Shown one piece after another: positions 8,972 to 17,183 of a stretch of 64,000 nt of DNA. The DNA comes from Pseudomonas quebecensis (GTDB lineage Bacteria; Pseudomonadota; Gammaproteobacteria; Pseudomonadales; Pseudomonadaceae): contig NZ_CP112866.1 in NCBI RefSeq assembly GCF_026410085.1, positions 3,038,001-3,102,000 on the forward strand. The letters run 5' to 3'. The translations under genes and the position numbers were made by a program. The notes under the pieces were generated by a model. It was not told where the DNA came from and did no database searches. It saw nothing but the letters and a program-made list of their open reading frames with translations. How positions within the stretch are numbered: position 1 is the first letter of the stretch; every line of letters begins with the position of its first letter.

Positions 8972-10003
8972 ATGAACCCACGCAATGCGCTGTCCTGCTT
9001 GACCCTCGCCCTGTTCGCCGCCGGCGCCCATGCCGCGCCGACGCTGTACCTGGGCATGAACGGCGGCACCATGGAACGGGTGTATGCCGACAAAGTACTG
9101 CCTGCGTTCGAGAAGGCCAACGACGTCAAGGTGGTGATCGTGCCCGGCACCTCGTCGGACATTCTCGCCAAGGTCCAGGCCAACAAAGACAACCCGCAGA
9201 TGCACGTGATGTTCCTGGACGACGGCATCATGTACCGCGCCATTTCCATGGGCCTGTGCGACAAACTGGCCCCCAGCCCGACCCTGGAGCAGATTCCGCC
9301 CAAGGCGAAAATCAAGGACGAAGCGGTGGCCGTGACTTTGGGCGTCACCGGCCTTGGCTACAACGCCAGGCTGTTCAAGGAAAAAGGCTGGGCCGCGCCC
9401 ACTTCATGGATGGACCTGGCCGACCCGCGTTTCAAGGACAAAGTGGTGTTCCAGTCCCTGGCCTCCTCCACCTTCGGCCTGCACGGTTTCTTGATGTTCA
9501 ACCGTTTGCAGGGCGGCGACGAGACCAACGTCGACCCCGGCTTCAAGGCCTGGCCGAAAACCATCGGGCCCAACGTGCTGGAATACATCGCCAGCTCGGC
9601 GAAAATCTCCGAGATGGTGCAAACCGACGAAGCCGCGATCTTTCCCCTCACTCCAACCCAGGTCGCCACGCAGAAACTGCTCGGCGTACCGATGGAATAT
9701 GCGCAACCGAAGGAAGGCGCGGTGGTGCTGAACGTCGCCGAATGCGTAATTGCCCGCAACGACCAGCCGGAGCTGGCGCAGAAACTCGCAGCCTACCTGC
9801 TGACCGCCGAGGCCCAGGCACCGGCGCTGGAGGAAGGTGACCAGATCCCCTCGAACCCAACCACGCCGACCACCGACAAGACCCGCGCGCGGGTGGAAGC
9901 GATGCAGGGGTATTTGCAGACGGCGATTTCAATTGACTGGGACCAGGTGAACCAGGCGCGGCCGGAGTGGAATGCGCGGTGGAGCCGGTCGATTGAGCGG
10001 TAG
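8972..10003 (+). CDS. Periplasmic substrate-binding protein, PotD-like
   Basis: 343 residues with a signal peptide (cleavage expected after AAGAHA, near residue 22) and a mature protein of the PotD/Fe-binding type 2 fold, with LYLGMNGGTMERVY near the start and a typical VTLGVTGLGYNARLF hinge region. It delivers the substrate to the permeases encoded upstream. Start ATG 8972 follows GAGAGGAAC. Last gene of the operon. Placing the binding protein after the oxidase genes rather than beside the permeases is consistent with one dedicated uptake-and-oxidation unit. Confidence 0.9.
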   Translation: MNPRNALSCLTLALFAAGAHAAPTLYLGMNGGTMERVYADKVLPAFEKANDVKVVIVPGTSSDILAKVQANKDNPQMHVMFLDDGIMYRAISMGLCDKLAPSPTLEQIPPKAKIKDEAVAVTLGVTGLGYNARLFKEKGWAAPTSWMDLADPRFKDKVVFQSLASSTFGLHGFLMFNRLQGGDETNVDPGFKAWPKTIGPNVLEYIASSAKISEMVQTDEAAIFPLTPTQVATQKLLGVPMEYAQPKEGAVVLNVAECVIARNDQPELAQKLAAYLLTAEAQAPALEEGDQIPSNPTTPTTDKTRARVEAMQGYLQTAISIDWDQVNQARPEWNARWSRSIER

Positions 10004-10004
10004 A

Positions 10005-10567
10005 GCGCGGGGCCAGCCCGCTCACCACGGAGTTATTTCAGCCTTTGAAACGTGTGTAGATATCTATGGCTATCGGGGCCAGATTCACCGAGTTGCCGTG
10101 GGGTGGCCCAGAGGATTTTAAATGTGGGAGGGGGCTTGCCCCCGATGGCGGCCTGACAGCCGACCAGAATGTTGGATTAAACCGAGTACATATCCGTTGC
10201 TGCGGTTACGGCGGCTATGGGTTCCGCCCTTACGGCGGGTCACTTTTGGAAGAGCGCCAAAAGTAACCAAAAACGCTTTGCCCCACCACTCGGCACCTCG
10301 CCTTGGCTCGGTGTGCCCGTAATCCGACATTGATTTGGAGGGCCGCCGCCACGCGCCATCCATGGCGCGGGGCGGCTAAACCGGCATCCCTGCCGGTTTA
10401 CCCCCCAAATCAATGCCGAATTCCGGCCAGCGTGGTTAACGGGGCGCCTGAGATCAAAAGCAAAAGCGAGAGCAAGAGCGGCTCGCTTCGCATCGTGGTT
10501 AGGGTTGGTGGCTGCATATCTTCGGTGACATAGCCTGAGAAAATGAGGTTCTCGTGGTGAGCGGGCT
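10005..10567. repeat. Long direct repeat, copy 1 (about 563 bp)
   Basis: This block recurs almost unchanged 675 bases downstream (10680-11244), with only scattered substitutions and a small indel. It holds a single REP-like GGGGGCTTGCCCCC hairpin near 10130, a CCATCCATGG palindrome near 10366 and short frames on both strands. Those frames have no ribosome binding site or recognisable domain, and similar peptides are often annotated as hypothetical in Pseudomonas genomes; I treat the block as non-coding. Confidence 0.9.
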
Positions 10568-10571
10568 TGCT

Positions 10572-10703
10572 GTGGTGAGCGGGCTGGCCCCGCGCTGGGC
10601 TGCGAAGCAGCCCCAAACCCAGGCACCTCGGTGTGTCAGCTAAACCCCATCGCCTGGAATGGGTCCGCTTCGCAGCCCAGCGCGGGGCCAGCCCGCTCAC
10701 CAC
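10572..10703. repeat. Perfect 37-bp inverted repeat between the long direct repeats
   Basis: Arm 10572-10608 (starting GTGGTGAGCGGGCTGG) is the exact reverse complement of arm 10667-10703, with 58 bases between. The right arm overlaps the first 24 bases of direct-repeat copy 2, and those 24 bases also open copy 1. A related 10-bp stem with 4-base loop is at 11231-11254. The structure could act as a strong transcript hairpin at the end of the oxidase operon. Confidence 0.88.
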
Positions 10704-11244
10704 AGAGTTATTTCAGCCTTTGAAACGTGTGTAGATATCTATGGCTATCGGGGCCAGATTCACCGAGTTGTCGTGGGGTGGCCCAGAGGATTTTAAATGT
10801 GGGAGGGGGCTTGCCCCCGATGGCGGCCTGACAGCCGACCAGGATGTTGGATCAAACCGAGTACATATCCGTTGCTATGGTTACGGCGGCTATGGGTTCC
10901 GCCCTTACGGCGGGTCACTTTTGGAAGAGCGCCAAAAGTAACCAAAAACGCTTTGCCCCACCACTCGGCACCTCGCCTAGGCTCGGTGTACCCGTAATCC
11001 GACATTGATTTGGAGGGCCGCCGCCACGCGCCATCCATGGCGCGGGGCGGCTAAACCGGCATCCCTGCCGGTTTACCCTCCAAATCAATGCCGAATTCCG
11101 GCCAGCGTGGTTAACGGGGCGCCTGAGATCAAAAGCAAAAGCGAGAGCAAGAGCGGCTCGCTTCGCATCGTGGTTAGGGTTGGTGGCTGCACATCTTCGG
11201 TGAAACATAGCCTGAGAAGATGAGGTTCTCGTGGTGAGCGGGCT
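10680..11244. repeat. Long direct repeat, copy 2 (about 565 bp)
   Basis: Second copy of the block at 10005-10567, offset 675 bases. Together with the linking inverted repeat it fills the whole interval between the binding-protein gene and nadE, so there is no supported gene from 10004 to 11307. The two copies differ at few positions, indicating recent duplication or ongoing gene conversion. Confidence 0.9.
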
Positions 11245-11307
11245 CGCTCACCACCTGCGAGCCTGTTCACCATAAGCAAGCCCACTCGTCCCGGACAGGG
11301 TGCGAGG

Positions 11308-12123
11308 TTAGACGGGAACGATGGGCAGCGCGCGTTTGTGTGCGGTCTTGTGGTAGGCGTTCTCCACTATCGTGCGTACCTGCTCACTGACGGGTTCGCC
11401 CATCAGGTAGGCATCGATATCGTCGTAGGTGCAGCCGTAAGCCACTTCGTCGAGTTTGCCCGGCGCCAGTTCTTCGAGGTCGGCGGTGGGGGCTTTTTTG
11501 ACCAGGTTGGCCGGCGCGCCCAGCGCGGTGCCGAGCAGGCGTACCTGGGTCTTGGTCAGACCGGACAGCGGCGCCAGGTCGCAGGCGCCGTCGCCGAATT
11601 TGGTAAAGAACCCCATCAGCGCTTCGGCGCCATGGTCGGTGCCCACCACCAGCCCGTTGTGCAGGTTAGCCACGGCGTACTGCGCGATCATGCGGGCGCG
11701 GGCCTTGACGTTGCCTTTGATGAAATCCACCTGCGCGGCGCTGGCTTCGCTGGCCTCCAGGCTGGCCATCAAGCCGTCGACACTGGCGGCGATGTTCAGC
11801 GTGTCGATCTGGTCCGGCTGGATGAAGTCCAGGGAGGCCTGGGCATCGTGTTCATCGGCCTGGCTCTTGTAAGGCAGGCGCATGGCGATAAAACGCGCGG
11901 CATAGCCATCGTCACGCAGTTGCTCGGCGGCCAGCTGACACAAGCGGCCGGCGACCAGCGAGTCGACACCGCCGCTGATGCCCAGCACCAGCGCTGTGCA
12001 GCCGGACTGGCGCAGCGTGTGTTTGATGAAATCGATGCGCCGCTGGATTTCCTGGGGCTCGCCGCCCTGGCCCAGCGCGCGGTTGATGTTCAGTTCCTGA
12101 GCGATGCGGTCCTGGGTTTGCAT
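11308..12123 (-). CDS. nadE: Ammonia-dependent NAD+ synthetase
   Basis: Final step of NAD synthesis: amidation of nicotinic acid adenine dinucleotide with ATP and ammonia. 271 residues, matching the short ammonia-dependent form (about 275) that lacks a glutaminase domain. The pyrophosphatase loop SGGVDS is at residues 50-55, and GTDHGAEALMGFFTKFGDG is the conserved NaAD-binding region. Start ATG 12123 follows GGAGGTG; seven upstream codons in the frame (to 12144) lie inside pncB. It sits two bases after pncB, in an operon with pncB and the nicotinamidase gene. Confidence 0.95.
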   Translation of the reverse strand: MQTQDRIAQELNINRALGQGGEPQEIQRRIDFIKHTLRQSGCTALVLGISGGVDSLVAGRLCQLAAEQLRDDGYAARFIAMRLPYKSQADEHDAQASLDFIQPDQIDTLNIAASVDGLMASLEASEASAAQVDFIKGNVKARARMIAQYAVANLHNGLVVGTDHGAEALMGFFTKFGDGACDLAPLSGLTKTQVRLLGTALGAPANLVKKAPTADLEELAPGKLDEVAYGCTYDDIDAYLMGEPVSEQVRTIVENAYHKTAHKRALPIVPV

Positions 12124-12124
12124 G

Positions 12125-13342
12125 TCACACCTCCACTTTGCCAACGTTGAAGACTTGCGCGGCGTACTGCAAAAACGAGGCGTCTTCGCAGACGTTTTTC
12201 ACCGGGTCATCGGAGAACTTCACCACCGGTTCGCCATGGACCCGCACCAGTTTCATCACGATGCTCAGCGGCTCTACGCCGTCCACATCGCACGCCAGGC
12301 TGGTGCCCATGCCGAAACCGAACCGTGCCTTGCCGCGAATGTGGCGCAGGATCGGCACGCATTTTTCGAAGTTCAGCCCATCGGAAAACATAAGGTCTTT
12401 GGTCATCGGGTCGATGCCGAGTTCCTTGTATCTGGCCAGCACTTTGTCGGCCCACACAATGGGGTCACCGGAGTCCTGGCGCAGGCCGTCGTAGAGTTTG
12501 GCGAAGTACAGGTCGAAATCCTTGAGGAAGAAATCGGTACTGATGCAATCGGTCAGGGCGACACCGAGGCGTCCCCGGTATTCACGCACCCAGTTTTCCA
12601 GGGCGGCGTTCTGGCTCTCGCGCAGGCGCCCCAGTTGCTGGTGCACCATCAGCCATTGGTGAGCCATGGTGCCGATCAGCGGCAAGTCGAACTCATAGGC
12701 CAGGTGTGCGTTGCTGGTACCGATGAACTGGCCGGGGAAATCGCGGCGCATGATGTCGACCACTTCGCGCTGGGCCTTGAACGACAGGCGCCGGCGGGTC
12801 GAAAAGTCCGAGACGCGCAAATCGGCAAGTTCGTCGCGACTGAGGTTTTTCTCCAGCCAGTCGAATTTCTGATAGAGCTTGCGGGTGACGTCTTCGAGGG
12901 TCACGTCGGGGTATTTATCGCGATTGCGCAGTTCGCTGACCAGCGCCAGCACCGGTTGTTCGAACATGATGCAGTGCAGCATCGGGCCGATCACGCGGAC
13001 GTTGAGCTGGCCGTCCACTTCGCTGACGTGGATATAACGCAGGTTGAAGCGGAACAGCCCGAGGAAGCGCTCGTAATCCGGGGAGAGGTACTCGCGAAAG
13101 CGCGGGTTGAACAGAAAGCGCAGCTCGCCCTCGCGCATCTGCAGGTCGGCGAGTTTCTCAAGCTCGGCGCGCAGTTCAGGGATCAGGTGGCCGAGTTTTT
13201 CCTTGGACCGCACGATGAAGTTGTACTCGACATCGACGTTGGGGTGCTGGTGCAACACCGCCTGCATCATGGTGAAGGTGTAGTAATCGGTGTCGAGCAG
13301 GCCCTGGATCACCGGGGCTTGGTAGTCGTATGCACTTTCCAT
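12125..13342 (-). CDS. pncB: Nicotinate phosphoribosyltransferase
   Basis: Converts nicotinate, PRPP and ATP to nicotinate mononucleotide in the Preiss-Handler salvage route. 405 residues, as in E. coli PncB (400). Conserved stretches include LLDTDYYTFTM near the N-terminus, SDFSTRRRLSFKAQ around residue 185 and GTSNAHLA shortly after, which contains the region around the autophosphorylated His of the family. Middle gene of the nicotinamidase-pncB-nadE operon; its product feeds NadD and then NadE. Confidence 0.95.
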   Translation of the reverse strand: MESAYDYQAPVIQGLLDTDYYTFTMMQAVLHQHPNVDVEYNFIVRSKEKLGHLIPELRAELEKLADLQMREGELRFLFNPRFREYLSPDYERFLGLFRFNLRYIHVSEVDGQLNVRVIGPMLHCIMFEQPVLALVSELRNRDKYPDVTLEDVTRKLYQKFDWLEKNLSRDELADLRVSDFSTRRRLSFKAQREVVDIMRRDFPGQFIGTSNAHLAYEFDLPLIGTMAHQWLMVHQQLGRLRESQNAALENWVREYRGRLGVALTDCISTDFFLKDFDLYFAKLYDGLRQDSGDPIVWADKVLARYKELGIDPMTKDLMFSDGLNFEKCVPILRHIRGKARFGFGMGTSLACDVDGVEPLSIVMKLVRVHGEPVVKFSDDPVKNVCEDASFLQYAAQVFNVGKVEV

Positions 13343-13353
13343 GGTGTCTCTCC

Positions 13354-14001
13354 TTAACGCGTGGCCATCGCGGCCAGTTCTTCGCGGGTGCGGCTGACAG
13401 CGGCACCGGCCTTGAGTAACTCATTGACGGCCTGCTCGCCGCCCTCCTCGCTGATCCCGCGGCACGCCGGCAGGTGCAGGACCACCTCCAGGCCGGCCCT
13501 GAGCAGTTGCAAGGCAGTGGTCTTGACGCAGAAGTCCAGGGCCAGGCCACCGACGATGACTCGCAGCACGCCTTGGGCTTTCAAATACTCGATGACGCCG
13601 GTGGACAGTTTGTCGTGCAGATCGTGGTAGCAGGCGCCGTAGGGGTGCAGGTCAGGCTCGACGCCTTTCCAGACGAAGTAATCGTAGTCATAGGGAGTGG
13701 GCAATTCGTCGAGCAACGTAAACCCTTCGGTGCCCGGCACGCAGTGGCTGACCCAGGTGAGATCGGCGTGGACCAGGCCGGTGGCCTGCATCATCTCGGC
13801 CTGCTCCCGGACCACCCACGGAGCGTTGGGGGTGTGCGCGTCTTTACTGCCGATGCGGTGCCCGGCCAGGCTGGCCATGTAGTTGAGTTCGGCGCCGATC
13901 CGGTCACCGCCTGCCACAGGCAACTCGTTGGGGCACAGCGGCGTAAAGCTCTTCTGAGCATCGACGTCGAATGAAGCAATGGCAGTTTTCGAAAGGGTCA
14001 T
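13354..14001 (-). CDS. pncA: Nicotinamidase
   Basis: Hydrolyses nicotinamide to nicotinate, the substrate of the PncB encoded next. 215 residues of the isochorismatase-like cysteine hydrolase fold. The likely catalytic triad is D14 (FDVDAQ), K112 (VWKGVE) and C158 (LALDFCVKT), and the metal-binding segment is KDAHTPN at 53-59. Start ATG 14001 follows AGGAG; an upstream in-frame extension to 14028 falls over the operator. First gene of the salvage operon, divergent from nrtR. Confidence 0.93.
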   Translation of the reverse strand: MTLSKTAIASFDVDAQKSFTPLCPNELPVAGGDRIGAELNYMASLAGHRIGSKDAHTPNAPWVVREQAEMMQATGLVHADLTWVSHCVPGTEGFTLLDELPTPYDYDYFVWKGVEPDLHPYGACYHDLHDKLSTGVIEYLKAQGVLRVIVGGLALDFCVKTTALQLLRAGLEVVLHLPACRGISEEGGEQAVNELLKAGAAVSRTREELAAMATR

Positions 14002-14027
14002 GGCGTTTCTCCTGTGGCCTGGAAACA

Positions 14028-14094
14028 AAAGTACACGTCATGTACTTTCAAAGCAAGAAACATTTATTTATATGTGCCAACGCGAGTACATGAC
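14028..14094. promoter_or_regulatory. Probable NrtR operator(s) in the pncA/nrtR divergent promoter
   Basis: A perfect interrupted palindrome AAAGTACA-N5-TGTACTTT lies at 14028-14048. Its inner 9-mer GTCATGTAC (14037-14045) recurs as the exact reverse complement GTACATGAC at 14086-14094. Both lie in the 145-base gap between pncA and nrtR, one near each start. NrtR proteins are known to bind palindromes in front of NAD salvage genes and let go when ADP-ribose binds. The site assignment is inference from position and symmetry. Confidence 0.65.
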
Positions 14095-14146
14095 ATATCG
14101 CTTCGATCCGTTAGACTGTACCCATCGTTGTTAGGAAGGATGTCCC

Positions 14147-14839
14147 ATGTCACTGAGCCCGTACCTGCACACCGTCGATCTGTGCGTGCTGTTTTACTGC
14201 CGCGCCTCGGGAGAACTCAAACTGCTGCTCAACCAGCGCGATGCGCAACCGTTCGCCGGTCACTGGGCATTGCCGGGGGTGGTGGTCAATGGCGGCGTGC
14301 AAGATCTGAGCCTCAAGGATGCGGTGGAGCGATTGCGCGCCAGTGACAAGGTCGGCCTGGAGCTGGCCTGGTGCGAACAGGTCGGCACGGTGGGCGATGC
14401 CTTCCGCGACCCGCGCTGCTGGTCGTCGTCGACGTATTACCTGGCAATCGTGGCGCAGGAAGTGAGCCTGGGGGAGCGTCAGGGCTGGTTCTCGTTGAAC
14501 GCCGTGGCGGATGGCAGGATCAGGCTGCCGTTCGATCACAACCTGATCGTTGCAGCCGTGCTCGAGCGGCTCTTGTCCAAGTCGTTATACAGCAGCTTGC
14601 CGTTGATGTTCCTCGGGCATGAATTCAGCGCGCCGCAAGCGACGTCGATCTTTTCCCTGGTGTTGGGCAGGCCGGTGCTCAAGACCAGTATTCGTCAGCG
14701 TCTACTGAAGCTGACCGAGGCGGGATACCTGCGCGAGACCGGGCGTAAAAAGCCGGGTGAAGGCGGCCGGCCCCAGGCCACGCTGGAACAGCTGAAGCCT
14801 GGGTCGGTGTATTTTTTCGATCGCAGTTTTGCCGAGTAG
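14147..14839 (+). CDS. nrtR: NrtR, Nudix-related repressor of NAD metabolism
   Basis: 230 residues: an N-terminal Nudix-like domain (about 1-140, with HWALPGVVVNGG in place of a catalytic Nudix start and without the canonical REUXEE residues) and a C-terminal winged helix (about 150-228, with RQRLLKLTEAGYLRETGR). The loss of Nudix catalytic residues is the hallmark of NrtR, which senses ADP-ribose instead of hydrolysing it. Start ATG follows GGAAGGATGTCCC. Divergent from the pncA-pncB-nadE operon, which it most likely represses. Confidence 0.9.
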   Translation: MSLSPYLHTVDLCVLFYCRASGELKLLLNQRDAQPFAGHWALPGVVVNGGVQDLSLKDAVERLRASDKVGLELAWCEQVGTVGDAFRDPRCWSSSTYYLAIVAQEVSLGERQGWFSLNAVADGRIRLPFDHNLIVAAVLERLLSKSLYSSLPLMFLGHEFSAPQATSIFSLVLGRPVLKTSIRQRLLKLTEAGYLRETGRKKPGEGGRPQATLEQLKPGSVYFFDRSFAE

Positions 14840-14858
14840 CCTTGCTGCCCGGCAGGGC

Positions 14859-15632
14859 TCAGTTCATCCAGTTACCGCCGTCGACGTTGTAGGTCTGGGC
14901 CACCACGTAGTCAGCTTCCTTGGACGCCAGGAAGATCGCCATACCAGTGAGGTCCTGCGCGGTGCCCATGCGCCCGAACGGCACCTCGGCCCCTACGCGT
15001 TTTTTCTTCTCGCCCGGCGCCAGGCCTTCATGCCGGGCGAACAGCGCGTCCACGCCGTCCCAATGCTCGCCGTCCACCACGCCGGGGGCGATGGCGTTGA
15101 CGTTGATGCCCTGTTTGATCAAGTTCAATCCCGCTGATTGGGTCAGGCTGATCACCGCCGCCTTGGTCGCGCAGTACACCGCCACCAGCGGCTCGCCGCG
15201 TCGACCGGCCTGGCTGGCCATGTTGATGATCTTGCCGCCGTGGCCCTGGCGGATCATCTGCCGCGCAGCGGCCTGCAAGGTGAACAGCGTGCCGCCGACG
15301 TTGATCGAGAACAGCCGTTCGAAGCTTTCGCGGGTGATGTCGACGATGGGCGCCAGGTCGAACAACGCCGCGTTGTTGACCAGGATGTCCAATTTGCCGG
15401 CGTGGGCCACCACCGCATCGATCGCGGCGTCGATGGAGCCTTGGTCGGTCACATCCATCGCTACCGCGTAGGCCTGGGGCCCCAGCTCGGCGGCGGTTTC
15501 ACGAGCCTTTTGCAGGTTGATATCGGCGATGGCCACCGTGGCGCCTTCTGCGATGTACGCCTGGGCAAAGGCACGGCCGATGCCTCGCGCCGATCCGGTG
15601 ATCAGCGCGCTCTTACCGTCGAGTCGTTTCAT
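14859..15632 (-). CDS. SDR family polyol (sorbitol-like) dehydrogenase
   Basis: 257 residues, classical short-chain dehydrogenase: cofactor motif TGSARGIG at 12-19, NNAA near residue 87, catalytic Ser in INMASQAG, and YCATK (Tyr/Lys pair). The sequence, including DGEHWDGVDALFA, resembles SmoS/PolS-type sorbitol or L-iditol 2-dehydrogenases, which oxidise polyols to ketoses with NAD+. It lies 16 bases after the MtlE-like binding protein gene and is presumably co-transcribed with it. The substrate (sorbitol, galactitol or other) is inferred. Confidence 0.8.
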   Translation of the reverse strand: MKRLDGKSALITGSARGIGRAFAQAYIAEGATVAIADINLQKARETAAELGPQAYAVAMDVTDQGSIDAAIDAVVAHAGKLDILVNNAALFDLAPIVDITRESFERLFSINVGGTLFTLQAAARQMIRQGHGGKIINMASQAGRRGEPLVAVYCATKAAVISLTQSAGLNLIKQGINVNAIAPGVVDGEHWDGVDALFARHEGLAPGEKKKRVGAEVPFGRMGTAQDLTGMAIFLASKEADYVVAQTYNVDGGNWMN

Positions 15633-15648
15633 GGTGATGTCCTGAGGA

Positions 15649-16974
15649 TTATTTGGGATAGCCGGCGCGCTTCATCTCGCGCTCGGTGCTGGTCTGCGCC
15701 TGCTGCAGGGCCTGATCGACCGACATGCCGCCCGTGAGCGCGGCCGAGAACAGCTTGCCGACCGAGGTGCCGATGGCCTGGAACTCGGGGATGGTCACGT
15801 ACTGGATGCCCACATACGGCACCGGTTTGAGCGATGGGTGCGCAGGGTCGGCATGGCGCATCATCTCCAGCGTCACCTGGGCAAACGGTGCAGCCTTGAG
15901 GTATGCCGCGCTATAGGTGGACTGGCGCGTGCCCGGCGGTACGTTGGTGATGCCTTCTTTGTCGGCGACCAGTTGGATGTAGTCCTTGGACGTGGCCCAG
16001 GCGATAAAGGCCTTGGCGGCATCCTTGTGCCTGGAGGTGGCCGGGATTGCCAGCGACCAGGCGTACAACCAGGAGGAGCCTTTGTCGGTGACTTCGGTCG
16101 GGGCCGCGGCAAAGCCGACGCTGTCAGCGACTTTACTCTGGCTCTTATCGGTCGTGAACGAGCCGGCCACGCTGGCATCGACCCAGATCACGCATTTGCC
16201 GCTGTTGAATAGCGCCAGGGTTTCGTTGAAGCCGTTGCTGGACACCCCCGGCGGACCGTATTGCTTGAGGGTGTTGACGTAGAAGTTGGCCGCCGCCGTC
16301 CACTCGGGGCTGGTCAGCTCAGGCTTCCACTGTTCGTCGAACCAGCGCGCCCCGAATGCGTTGGCCAGGGTGCTGAGCAACGCGACGTTTTCGCCCCAAC
16401 CGGCCTTGCCGCGCAGGCACATACCGTATTGGCCCTTGTCCTTAACGGTGAGTTTGGCGGCGAATTCGCCAAGCTGGCTCCAGGTCGGGTGCGCGGGCAT
16501 GCTCAGGCCGGCCTGCTGGAACAGGTCGGTGCGGTAGTAGGTTACGGTGCTTTCGCCGTAGAACGGCAAGGCGTACAGGGTGTTGTTGACCGACAGGCCC
16601 TGGCGCACCGACGGGAAGATATCGTCGGCGGCGTAATCGGCCGGCAGTTGCGTCAGCGGCTCCAGCCACTGCTTGGCGCCCCACAGCGGCGTCTCGTAAG
16701 TGCCGATGGTCAACACATCGAACTGCCCGCCCTGGGTGGCGATGTCGGTGGTGAGGCGCTGGCGCAGGACGTTTTCTTCGAGGACCACCCAGTTGAGCCT
16801 GATGTCCGGGTGCTGTTGCTCAAACACCTTGGACAGGCGTTGCATGCGGATCATGTCGCTGTTATTGACCGTGGCGATGGTCACGGTGTCCGCGGCCTGG
16901 CTGGGCAAAGCCAAGGCCAGACCGGTAAGCCCGAACAGCACGTGTGCAAGCATGGTTTTGCAGGTTGGGAGCAT
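15649..16974 (-). CDS. mtlE: MtlE-like polyol ABC transporter substrate-binding protein
   Basis: 441 residues with a signal peptide (cleavage near PSQAA, about residue 28) and a family 1 extracellular solute-binding fold, with FDVLTIGTYETPLWG and PFYGESTVTYYRTDLF typical of mannitol/sorbitol-binding proteins. Start ATG 16974 has AGGTGG at proper distance; a GTG at 16986 overlaps that site. In P. fluorescens the mtl operon continues with two permeases and an ATPase, but here the next gene is the SDR. The protein must rely on a transporter encoded elsewhere, or be a relic. Confidence 0.85.
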   Translation of the reverse strand: MLPTCKTMLAHVLFGLTGLALALPSQAADTVTIATVNNSDMIRMQRLSKVFEQQHPDIRLNWVVLEENVLRQRLTTDIATQGGQFDVLTIGTYETPLWGAKQWLEPLTQLPADYAADDIFPSVRQGLSVNNTLYALPFYGESTVTYYRTDLFQQAGLSMPAHPTWSQLGEFAAKLTVKDKGQYGMCLRGKAGWGENVALLSTLANAFGARWFDEQWKPELTSPEWTAAANFYVNTLKQYGPPGVSSNGFNETLALFNSGKCVIWVDASVAGSFTTDKSQSKVADSVGFAAAPTEVTDKGSSWLYAWSLAIPATSRHKDAAKAFIAWATSKDYIQLVADKEGITNVPPGTRQSTYSAAYLKAAPFAQVTLEMMRHADPAHPSLKPVPYVGIQYVTIPEFQAIGTSVGKLFSAALTGGMSVDQALQQAQTSTEREMKRAGYPK

Positions 16975-17063
16975 GACGGTTTCCACCTGTTGTTTTTGTT
17001 GTTGAGCGCCGATTACAGCAGCTTGGTTACGCCCTCACAAACCCGTGGCGGATGCGCCACTGG

Positions 17064-17099
17064 TACTTTTTTAACCCTTGGCAACGCTGCAAAAAAGTA
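17064..17099. promoter_or_regulatory. Inverted repeat in the mtlE/mtlR divergent region (possible MtlR operator)
   Basis: TACTTTTTT at 17064-17072 is mirrored exactly by AAAAAAGTA at 17091-17099, with 18 bases between. It lies midway between the divergent mtlE-like and AraC-type genes, where MtlR would be expected to bind. Arm spacing of about 27 bases centre to centre is unusual for a simple hairpin terminator and no gene ends here. Confidence 0.4.
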
Positions 17100-17183
17100 T
17101 CGGCGGCGGGCGCAAGCGCGGGTAGCGCGCGGGTGCTCAGCGGCGTATTTTGAGGCGTTCCCACAACGACAAGAGGCATCGCC

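Noticed and set aside
10066..11285. Several 66-128 codon frames inside the long direct repeats
   Set aside because: They are carried by repeated DNA in more than one phase, have no Shine-Dalgarno sites and no domain; treated as non-coding repeat.
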